This document shows positions 1 to 5,736 of a stretch of 6,021 nucleotides of DNA, piece by piece; position 1 is the stretch's first letter; each line of letters begins with the position of its first letter. The position numbers and the translations under genes were made by a program. A model generated the notes under the pieces. That model did not search any database. It saw only the letters and a list, made by a program, of their open reading frames with translations, and had not been told where the DNA came from. The stretch lies in contig DBXU01000114.1 of NCBI GenBank assembly GCA_002310075.1, positions 14,865 to 20,885 on the forward strand, in the 5' to 3' direction. The stretch comes from Bacteroidales bacterium UBA1204 (GTDB taxonomy: Bacteria > Bacteroidota > Bacteroidia > Bacteroidales > F082).

Positions 1-22
1 TGATTTGATCGATGTTTACCAT
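1..22 (-). CDS. Possible first codons of the next downstream gene (partial)
   Basis: An ATG on the minus strand at 22-20 opens a frame (MVNIDQI...) that runs off the window edge without a stop. It lies 26 bases after the stop codon of the lipid kinase gene, with an A/T-rich stretch just upstream, as is usual for Bacteroidota starts. Seven codons are too few to recognise a product, and the ATG sits in a 10-base palindrome, so it could be chance. If real, it extends the same-strand gene run past the window. Confidence 0.27.
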
Positions 23-48
23 GGTATTAATTTTTTATGATGTGATAA

Positions 49-1059
49 TTACTTCTTTTTTGGTTTTTTATAGAAATGCTTTTTCTTCTTCTTGGCTGTC
101 GAAACTTGCTCCTTTTTCGATACGATCATATTGATGGCTTTAGGCAAAATCTCGAAATCGAAAGGAGAGTTGTTGAGGTTTTCGCCTTCCGTTTCCACCA
201 TCAACGAATGGGGTGGGATTGAAACAATGCGAATCTTCTTGCCGCGGAAGGTTTGCACCTCCTTGATTTTGTGGATGAAAGAGCCATCGTAGATATTCTT
301 CACGTTGGCGGCGAATTTGAAGATGGACACTTTTCGGATGACGGTGACGTCGAGCAGACCGTCGTCGGGGATTGCGTTGGGCATCATCATCATGCCGCCT
401 CCGTTATAACGGCAGTTACCCACAGAAAGGCTCAAGATGTTGTCATCGAAGACCATTTCGTCATCCATTGTGACTTGGGCATGGGTAATCTTGTATTTAA
501 ACAGGCATTTCACTACGCTGATGAGATAACGAATGGTGCCGCCCTTGCCTTGTCGTTTCATTAGGTTAGTGGAGCTGCATACCATCTCATCAAGACCCGT
601 TCCAGCGGCATTGAGGAAATAACGTATCTTAGGATCACCATCGTTATAGTAAGTCAATTTACCGATGTCGTGCACGAAGACATTCCCTGTTTTGATGATC
701 TCAATCACATCATCATATTCCAAGGGGATGTTGAAAGTGCGTCGCCAGTCGTTGCCGGTGCCGATGGGGATGGTGGCCATGGTGATGTCGTTGGTAGGTA
801 CCACATCCTGTGTGAAGATGCCGTTGATGACTTCGTTGTTGGTGCCATCGCCGCCAACGGAAATGAATTTACGATAGCCTTTTTCAACTATGGCGTTGCG
901 GACTATCTCTATGGCATGTCGCGGGTATTCGGTCAGGATATCGTCAAAGTCGATACCTGCGTCAACGAGTTTTTGTCTTATAACAGGCCAGTCTTTTCCT
1001 GATTTTCCGACAGAGGCCATCGGATTGACTACAACCAGCCATTTGTAGTTGTCTCCCAT
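49..1059 (-). CDS. Diacylglycerol kinase family lipid kinase (DagK/YegS/sphingosine-kinase-like)
   Basis: A 336-aa cytoplasmic enzyme expected to transfer phosphate from ATP to a lipid hydroxyl (diacylglycerol, sphingoid base or similar; the substrate cannot be read from sequence). Family motifs are in the right order: the N-terminal VVNPMAS strand/loop (residues 9-15), the nucleotide-binding GGDGTNNEV (69-77), IPIGTGNDWRR (97-107), NAAGTGLDEMV (150-160), then in the C-terminal beta-sandwich GGGMMMMPNAIPDDGLLDV (220-238) and an EGE at 291-293 where the family usually has DGE. The ATG at 1059 is a good start because the first motif follows at once. It begins 13 bases after the LRR gene stop with a weak TAAGAA upstream, so it is probably the fifth gene of that operon. 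There is no signal peptide or membrane segment. The last 14 residues (323-336) are mostly lysine (KKKKKHFYKKPKKK) and extend beyond the usual family end; they could hold the enzyme to acidic membrane lipid. The family call is firm, the substrate open. Confidence 0.95.
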   Translation of the reverse strand: MGDNYKWLVVVNPMASVGKSGKDWPVIRQKLVDAGIDFDDILTEYPRHAIEIVRNAIVEKGYRKFISVGGDGTNNEVINGIFTQDVVPTNDITMATIPIGTGNDWRRTFNIPLEYDDVIEIIKTGNVFVHDIGKLTYYNDGDPKIRYFLNAAGTGLDEMVCSSTNLMKRQGKGGTIRYLISVVKCLFKYKITHAQVTMDDEMVFDDNILSLSVGNCRYNGGGMMMMPNAIPDDGLLDVTVIRKVSIFKFAANVKNIYDGSFIHKIKEVQTFRGKKIRIVSIPPHSLMVETEGENLNNSPFDFEILPKAINMIVSKKEQVSTAKKKKKHFYKKPKKK

Positions 1060-1072
1060 AAACGGTTCTTAC

Positions 1073-3523
1073 TTAGTAGTAAATAATGTTTAAGTCCAGT
1101 CTCTTCTGCTGCAACGATTCCACGGTTCTGTTTTTCACCTTCGTGTTGTATATCTTGAGTTGTTTCAAACTGACGATATTTTCGATAGGTGACAAACTTT
1201 TCACATTCGTGTTGTTGATAAACAGGTTCTCCAAGTGCATCAGGTTGGAAAGGGGTTTCAACGATCTCACAGGTGTGCCTCCAGCATTGAGTGTGACGAG
1301 GTTATTCATCTTTGACAGAGGAGCCAAATCATAGATTTGAGTGTTTTCGATGTTGAGCAATTCAAGCATCGTGTTCATTTCTATGGGCTCGAGGCTTATG
1401 ATGGGGTTGTTTTGAACGTTGAGTTCCTTGAGGTATTCTTTATTGGCCAACGGAGTCAGGTCGCGTATGCTTTGGTTGTTGACAGTGAGCCGTTCGAGCC
1501 AGATAAAGTCGGTCAGCGGCTGCAAGGTTTGAATCTGGAATTCAGGGTCAACCCTGATTTCTTGCAAGTCTATCACATGTTGCAGCTCAAGATCAGAGGG
1601 TACATAATCCTTGAAATTGACATGTTCCCTGAAGATGGATTTCCATGTCTCGTCAAGCAAAGTCCACCAACCTCTCAACAAGCTTGTCTGGTAGACAACG
1701 GTGACCTGCCTTTGGTGCTCTTTCAAAGCCACCACCTTTTGTCGCGTTATTGATGTGCTGTCGGCCAGGATCACCTCGATGTTGTTGTCGGTAATCAAAG
1801 GCGTCAAGTTGTTGACAGGTGTGTTTTCGATGTTCAGGAATCTCAAGCTGTTCATGTCATGCAAGGGCGAGAGATCGCTGATGAAGGTATTGTTCAGGTT
1901 GAGCGATTCAAGATAAGCGAGACCTTCCAAGGCTTCCAAGCTGGTGATTTCGGTGTTGGCTAGGTTGAGCGACTTGAGGTTGGTGAGACGACTCACGGGA
2001 AGCAGGTTTTGCATATAGGGATTGCCCGAAAGGTCGAGTTCGGGCATGTTGATGATCTGATGCAGCTGTTCCGTGGTGGGTTGTGCATCGATTTTGATTT
2101 GTTTCGAAAACACGGCCTTCCAAAAGATAGGCAGGCTGTTCCACCATTGGAACAAGGCTTCGGTGTCGTAGATAACCAAAGTGCGTGGGTTTTCGTTGGT
2201 AAAAGCACTAGCCAAAGTGTTGTCGATGCCTGAATGGTCGCAATAGATCTTGTTAAGCTTGGTGAGGCCGTTCAGTGGCGACAAGTCGCGAACGTTGGTG
2301 TTGCTGCAATACAAGGCATTGAGATTCTCCAACTCCGAAAGAGCGTTCAGATGGGCAACAGGAGTGTCCGAAATGTTGACGTTCTGCAACTCCTTCAAAT
2401 TGCTCAAGGGCGACAGGTCGCGAATGGTGGTTTGGCTGAGGTCTATGCTTTTCAGGTGGGTAATGTCTTGAAGCGGTGCGATGGTTGAGATGCGGCATCC
2501 GCTGAGGTTGAGCGAATTGAGGTTGGGGCAGTGCTTCAAGTCAATGATGTTGTGTACGTTAGTATTGGCTATGTTGAGTTTCGAGAGGTTGCTGAGCGCT
2601 GCTAGCACCGACAAGTTTTCAACATTGGTGTTGGCCACCTCCAGTTCTTCAAGGGTAACGGCATACTTCAAGGGCGTCAGGTCTTCGATGAGCGTGGAAT
2701 TGGCTTTGAGGGTTTTCAGCTTATTGGCGCCACGCAAAGCCGAGATATCGTCAATGGAAGTGCCTGAGATGTCGAGGAACGTAAGGTCCGACAACATGTC
2801 GACAGGCTCCAAGTTGATGATTTCGGGCAGGTTCGACATGTCGAGGCTCTGTCTTTGGGCGATGAGCTTCAGCTTTTTGTCGAGGTCGGCTTGGTCTTCA
2901 GGGACGTAGCCGTCGGGGATGATGTCTTTGCCGAGACGCGTCTTCCAGTTGCCCGACAAAGCGTTCCACCAGTTGCGCAAGGCTTCTTCTTGGTTGATTT
3001 TGGTGGTATAGATGCTGGCAATCTTCAGGCTGCTCTTTTGGCGGTCGAGGTTGATTTCGACGAAACGGTTTTTGATATTGTCGACTTTTTCGTCGTTGAT
3101 GGTTTGTGCCACCAGATGACGTGACAGGGAGGCTTTGAAATAGACGGTGCCATCGTCGCGGGTGCTGTTGGCGATGCTTTGTATGTCGAAGTCGAAATGG
3201 GCTTTCTTGAAGAAGAAGTCGATATCTTTCAGGTAGGCTTGCACGTCCTTGTTGATGGGCATATTGCGGTTGTTGTCAAGGTCGTCTTCCACTTGCACCT
3301 TATCGTCGATGAAGATTTTGCTCCAGCTTTCGGAGAACACGATGCCTTTTTCCTGTGCCGTGGTGGTGGTGTCGCCGATGAAGTTCAACGTTTCTTCAAG
3401 GTATTTGAGCAGGGCACGGACTTCCGTGTCGTATCTGGCGACTTCTTCTTTCGACAGTTTTTGGGCTTGGTTATAGGACACCATGCCGAACAACATGACG
3501 ACGAGTAAAGCTATCTTTTTCAT
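1073..3523 (-). CDS. Exported leucine-rich-repeat protein with three WW-LRR units
   Basis: An 816-aa exported protein. Residues 1-20 form a signal peptide (MKK, hydrophobic core, likely cleavage NQA|Q). Residues about 22-178 form a non-LRR N-terminal domain: a helix with LLKYLEETLNFIG, an acidic VEDDL (78-82), VQAYLKDIDFFF (94-105) and strands ending LKIASIY (166-172). Then come three units. Each starts with WWxxLxxxWK (residues 185-194, 460-469, 619-628), continues into 22-residue LRRs with consensus LxxLxIxNTxIxDLSPLxxLxx (about 9, 5 and 6 repeats), and closes with a strand such as LVIY, VTVVY or, at the C-terminus, LNIIYY. The LRRs are the SDS22/internalin type, which form curved protein-binding surfaces. 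There is no LPXTG, no C-terminal sorting domain and no membrane anchor, so it is periplasmic or held by a partner. Its start overlaps the preceding stop by ATGA and has no visible Shine-Dalgarno, pointing to coupled translation. The ligand is unknown. Confidence 0.93.
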   Translation of the reverse strand: MKKIALLVVMLFGMVSYNQAQKLSKEEVARYDTEVRALLKYLEETLNFIGDTTTTAQEKGIVFSESWSKIFIDDKVQVEDDLDNNRNMPINKDVQAYLKDIDFFFKKAHFDFDIQSIANSTRDDGTVYFKASLSRHLVAQTINDEKVDNIKNRFVEINLDRQKSSLKIASIYTTKINQEEALRNWWNALSGNWKTRLGKDIIPDGYVPEDQADLDKKLKLIAQRQSLDMSNLPEIINLEPVDMLSDLTFLDISGTSIDDISALRGANKLKTLKANSTLIEDLTPLKYAVTLEELEVANTNVENLSVLAALSNLSKLNIANTNVHNIIDLKHCPNLNSLNLSGCRISTIAPLQDITHLKSIDLSQTTIRDLSPLSNLKELQNVNISDTPVAHLNALSELENLNALYCSNTNVRDLSPLNGLTKLNKIYCDHSGIDNTLASAFTNENPRTLVIYDTEALFQWWNSLPIFWKAVFSKQIKIDAQPTTEQLHQIINMPELDLSGNPYMQNLLPVSRLTNLKSLNLANTEITSLEALEGLAYLESLNLNNTFISDLSPLHDMNSLRFLNIENTPVNNLTPLITDNNIEVILADSTSITRQKVVALKEHQRQVTVVYQTSLLRGWWTLLDETWKSIFREHVNFKDYVPSDLELQHVIDLQEIRVDPEFQIQTLQPLTDFIWLERLTVNNQSIRDLTPLANKEYLKELNVQNNPIISLEPIEMNTMLELLNIENTQIYDLAPLSKMNNLVTLNAGGTPVRSLKPLSNLMHLENLFINNTNVKSLSPIENIVSLKQLKIYNTKVKNRTVESLQQKRLDLNIIYY
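1103..1498 (-). repeat. LRR array 3: six 22-residue repeats
   Basis: Residues 676-807 form six exact 22-residue units starting at L676, 698, 720, 742, 764 and 786, with a more diverged entry repeat at about 653-675. The final unit (NRTVESLQQK) matches the degenerate last units of the other arrays and is followed by LNIIYY and the stop codon, so the protein ends on a unit boundary, not in mid-array. Confidence 0.9.
1715..1978 (-). repeat. LRR array 2: four 22-residue repeats plus cap
   Basis: Residues 516-603 form four 22-residue units starting at L516, L538, L560 and I582, preceded by a 21-residue first repeat with the ELDLSGN motif (495-501; DNA about 2041-1979). The last unit degenerates (ITRQKVVALKEH) and leads into the VTVVY closing strand. 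The array follows the second WW segment (residues 460-469). Confidence 0.88.
2192..2785 (-). repeat. LRR array 1: nine tandem 22-residue (66-base) repeats
   Basis: Residues 247-444 of the LRR protein divide without gaps into nine 22-residue units, each beginning with L (L247, 269, 291, 313, 335, 357, 379, 401, 423), preceded by a diverged cap (about 226-246) and with the ninth merging into the closing strand. Some units stay close at DNA level: the stretch near 2277-2292 resembles that near 2409-2424, exactly two units (132 bases) apart. This is the largest of the three arrays and follows the first WW segment (residues 185-194). Confidence 0.9.
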
Positions 3524-4353
3524 GGTTGATAGAATTGGATGAGGTTTTGTTTTTCCTTTTCAGGCATGTAAACAATGTTCGACATGAGCCAACCGCTGTT
3601 GGTTCCTGAGCGGTCGAACCACGAAACTTCGAAATACCAGTCCTTGATTTGGAAGACGTGGAACTTGACGGAGTCGACGTGTTGGAACACCATCTTCCCT
3701 TTCTTGATTTCGTAGAAGAACAAAGTCAAATAGTCGGGGCGGAAGGTGTTGGCTGCGTAATATTCGATGACTTCGGGGTGTTGGAAGGCCTTATAGATGT
3801 TCATGAAGTCGAGTTCATGGCTCATGGGATGCAGAAAATACTTCTCGCGTTCGGCAATCTCGCCGTTGGGGAACAGCTTGTTGTATTCCGAGTAATAGAC
3901 GTTGGTAAGCACCCATTTGGAGCCCAGGCCTTCTTTCTCGATGGCCAGGATAAGGATGACCTTGGCTTCTTTGCCGTTGTGTTTGAAGGTGCACGACACT
4001 TCGGAATACCAACGGCCACCGAGGAAGGTCATATACGATGAGTCGTCCTTGGTGACGTCTTCGATGAAATAGCGTTGCAGCTCGGTTTGTGAGCCAAACT
4101 TCTGTTGGTCGAAGAGGATGGGCAGCGACTTGCGTCGCATGGCGTTGCTGCGATAGTTGGGGTCTTTCGGGTTCAGCCGTTCGCCGAACTGGTCTTCCTC
4201 ATAATTGAAGCGGCGCATGAACTGACCCATCTGCTTGGTCATGGCATAAAGCTCGGTTTCGTCCATCTTGAAGTCGCCTATGGTTTGGGCGACAGACGAA
4301 AGAGCCATGACCAGGCAGAGGGTCAGCAGGCCAATATTACGAAACGCTCTCAT
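3520..4353 (-). CDS. Exported protein of unknown function with a duplicated WY-EVS domain
   Basis: A 277-aa protein with a signal peptide (residues 1-22, hydrophobic LLTLCLVMAL core, likely cleavage SVA|Q) and no other membrane segment, so probably periplasmic. I do not recognise the family. The mature part appears to hold two related halves. The first ends with RWYSEVS (114-120) then KWVLTNVYY (146-154); the second with DWYFEVS (238-244) then GWLMSNIVY (254-262). In both halves the second tryptophan is followed by N at +4 and Y at +7. The halves are beta-rich with a preceding helical part (FMRRFN at 45-50; FMNIYKAF at 183-190), which suggests two NTF2-like or similar alpha+beta folds; this fold call is inference. 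Both ends of the gene overlap neighbours by four bases (ATGA), placing it firmly third in the operon. An AAGGAAA about 10 bases before its ATG could serve as ribosome binding site. Confidence 0.9.
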   Translation of the reverse strand: MRAFRNIGLLTLCLVMALSSVAQTIGDFKMDETELYAMTKQMGQFMRRFNYEEDQFGERLNPKDPNYRSNAMRRKSLPILFDQQKFGSQTELQRYFIEDVTKDDSSYMTFLGGRWYSEVSCTFKHNGKEAKVILILAIEKEGLGSKWVLTNVYYSEYNKLFPNGEIAEREKYFLHPMSHELDFMNIYKAFQHPEVIEYYAANTFRPDYLTLFFYEIKKGKMVFQHVDSVKFHVFQIKDWYFEVSWFDRSGTNSGWLMSNIVYMPEKEKQNLIQFYQP

Positions 4354-4925
4354 CGATTGGTCGTTTCCTTGACGCGCATGTCACCGAGCAGGACATCCCA
4401 GAAGCCGATGGTACGGCCGCCGATTTGGGTTTCCTTGCGTTTCACGTATACGGTGATGTCTTTCTTGGTGGTGTCTTTATACACCAGGTTGCCTTCGCGG
4501 TCGTAGCCACGGAAGGTTTGGAAGATGGTGATGACACCCACATAGGTGCCGTCGGGCTGGCGTTGCAGGTCGCTGACATATTCGATGTTGTACCATTCGA
4601 TTTCGACGCGGTCGTAGTTGAGGCGCATCAGGCGTTCGAAGTAACGGCGTACCCTGAAATATTGGATCTGGTTGGAGCTGAGCGAGGAGACGCCGATTTC
4701 GGCATCGCTCATAAACAACTCTTCGGCGCGGTCGATGACGCGGTTGGCTTCGCTGAAGGGCGTGTCTTTCGAACCGGCGATCTTGATATATTTGCTCAGG
4801 TCTCTCACTTTTTCAAGGGCGAGGCTGTCGATGGCTTGTTTGCGTTCGAAACTCAGTTCATCTTGGGCCATAGCGGTGCCTACGAGGCAGAGCGCAACGA
4901 CCAATGTGGCAATGATCTTTTTCAT
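4350..4925 (-). CDS. Exported protein of unknown function, related to the upstream lipoprotein
   Basis: A 191-aa protein with a signal peptide (MKKIIATLVVALCLVGTAMA|Q, cleavage after residue 20), expected in the periplasm. The mature protein begins with a charged helix (about 26-50), then EANRVIDRAEELFMSD (59-74), RRYFERL (93-99), and a run of beta strands (VGVITIFQTFRG, DITVYVKR) ending GFWDVLLGDMRV (174-185). The EANRVI...LF-x-S segment closely matches residues 137-151 of the lipoprotein encoded just upstream, and the alternation of helix and strand is compatible with an NTF2-like fold (inference). The family is not recognised. It overlaps the lipoprotein stop and the 277-aa gene start by four bases each. 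The AAAGAA before the ATG is a weak ribosome binding site. Confidence 0.9.
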   Translation of the reverse strand: MKKIIATLVVALCLVGTAMAQDELSFERKQAIDSLALEKVRDLSKYIKIAGSKDTPFSEANRVIDRAEELFMSDAEIGVSSLSSNQIQYFRVRRYFERLMRLNYDRVEIEWYNIEYVSDLQRQPDGTYVGVITIFQTFRGYDREGNLVYKDTTKKDITVYVKRKETQIGGRTIGFWDVLLGDMRVKETTNR

Positions 4926-5557
4926 TTCTTTATCAATTCAAGTTCGTTAATCTTTCCGTTGGCGTTGTATTTGATTTCGTGAACGCTGTTGCGCGACACT
5001 TTTTGGTCCTTCAGGTAGTTGAGGTATTTCTCGATGGTTGTAGGACGGTCGTAGTCGTTGAATCCGGCGCTTTGGCTGATGATGATAAGCACAGGCACGT
5101 TGTTCGACTCGAAGAGGTCGAGCGTCTCATTGATGAGGCGGTTGGCTTGTGAGGTGCCGCCAGCCCTAACGATGGCGTTGAAGTTCTTCTCGAGCACGAC
5201 GTTGGCGGCTTGGGCTTTCTCGCGTTCTTCGGCGGCCAAGCGTTCTTCCTCCGTTTTTTGGGCACGCTCACGGGCCAGTTTTTTCTCCACTTGGAAGAGC
5301 AGGTCGTCGACTTCGGCATTCTGGAGGTTCCAGTCTTTGATGACGCGGACGCGCGACTCCTTTTCTTCAAGGGTCCATAGGGTTTCGTCGTCGAGGATGG
5401 CATTCAGGTCTTTGACAGCCTGTTCCACCTTCGATCTGTACTCGGCTTCGGCCGCTTCTTTGGCAAGTTTCTTTTTGCTTTTGCAGCCGGTGGTGCCTCC
5501 GAGGGTGACGAACACCGCCAAGAGGACCATGATGATGCTTGTGATTCTAGTCTTCAT
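4922..5557 (-). CDS. Small coiled-coil lipoprotein, first gene of the exported-protein operon
   Basis: A 211-aa protein. Residues 1-24 are a signal peptide ending GGTTG|C, so Cys25 is the likely lipid-modified N-terminus; the -3 position is T where L/V/I is commoner, so the lipoprotein call is good but not certain. The residues after Cys are lysine-rich (KSKKK) and lack the acidic stretch of known Bacteroidota surface-export signals, favouring a periplasm-facing anchor. Residues about 84-125 are a highly charged E/K/R/A coiled coil. The C-terminal domain has QANRLINETLDLFESN (137-152), a hydrophobic VPVLIIIS strand (154-161), IEKYLNYLKD (175-184) and GKINELELIKK at the end. The ANR segment is shared with the next gene product. 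The ATG at 5557 has A-rich sequence before it and no Shine-Dalgarno. It lies downstream of the only gap over 100 bases in the region, so it probably leads the operon. The product may anchor the other exported proteins; that is inference. Confidence 0.9.
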   Translation of the reverse strand: MKTRITSIIMVLLAVFVTLGGTTGCKSKKKLAKEAAEAEYRSKVEQAVKDLNAILDDETLWTLEEKESRVRVIKDWNLQNAEVDDLLFQVEKKLARERAQKTEEERLAAEEREKAQAANVVLEKNFNAIVRAGGTSQANRLINETLDLFESNNVPVLIIISQSAGFNDYDRPTTIEKYLNYLKDQKVSRNSVHEIKYNANGKINELELIKK

Positions 5558-5559
5558 TG

Positions 5560-5589
5560 TTATTTGGATTTTCTATACAATAACTCCAT
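5560..5589 (-). CDS. Nine-codon leader ORF candidate upstream of the lipoprotein gene
   Basis: On the minus strand an ATG at 5589 opens MELLYRKSK and stops at TAA (5562-5560), two bases before the lipoprotein ATG. It would lie inside the transcript if the candidate promoter at 5613-5606 is used. Such close spacing would allow re-initiation, but a nine-codon frame in A/T-rich leader sequence is easily chance. Confidence 0.12.
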   Translation of the reverse strand: MELLYRKSK

Positions 5590-5605
5590 TTTAAGCTTTA
5601 AATTG

Positions 5606-5613
5606 CAAAAATA
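5606..5613 (-). promoter_or_regulatory. Candidate Bacteroidota -7 promoter element (TATTTTTG)
   Basis: The minus-strand sequence TATTTTTG fits the TAnnTTTG -7 consensus of the Bacteroidota primary sigma factor. It lies 48 bases before the lipoprotein ATG, in the only intergenic gap upstream of the operon, giving a leader of about 40 bases. No clear TTTG -33 element is seen at the expected 19-21 base distance; a run of seven A's fills part of the spacer. It is the best promoter candidate for the four exported-protein genes and probably the lipid kinase. Confidence 0.45.
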
Positions 5614-5670
5614 AGGGTTTTTTTGATTGGTAGCATGATTTGGGCCGTTTTATTTCTTGGTATTATGGCA

Positions 5671-5703
5671 AAATAAAGCCCGTTGCGTTTTTCGCAACGG
5701 GCT
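5671..5703 (-). terminator. Intrinsic terminator after the partial upstream gene
   Basis: A perfect 11-base-pair stem (AGCCCGTTGCG at 5677-5687 pairing with CGCAACGGGCT at 5693-5703) with a 5-base homopolymer loop. Read on the minus strand it is followed at once by TTATTTT, the U-rich tail of a Rho-independent terminator. It lies 33 bases after the stop codon of the gene ending at 5737, and separates that gene from the operon starting at 5557. The plus-strand side lacks a T tract, so it acts in one direction. Confidence 0.87.
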
Positions 5704-5736
5704 GTGCTCTGTAATAGGAAAAAACTAATTCAACGT

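Noticed and set aside
17..26. Ten-base palindrome TACCATGGTA downstream of the lipid kinase gene
   Set aside because: No loop and no following U tract, so not a terminator. It is too short to call an operator and may simply hold a start codon.
1103..2785. 66-base periodic repeats as a CRISPR or DNA-level repeat array
   Set aside because: The repeats are in frame, contiguous without spacers, and conserved at protein level as 22-residue LRRs.
1640..2977. WW motifs as proline-binding WW domains
   Set aside because: The two tryptophans are adjacent, with a third eight residues after the first, in a probably helical segment. Classical WW domains have two tryptophans about 20 residues apart in a three-stranded sheet.
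4425..4982. Long plus-strand frame of 185 codons opposite the 191-aa gene
   Set aside because: It is antisense to a minus-strand gene that has a signal peptide, ATGA overlaps at both ends and similarity to its neighbour. The plus-strand frame has no recognisable motif and is a by-product of codon bias.
5058..5594. Plus-strand frame of 178 codons opposite the lipoprotein gene
   Set aside because: Low-complexity S/A/R-rich translation, the antisense image of the E/K-rich coiled coil; no start context or family signal.
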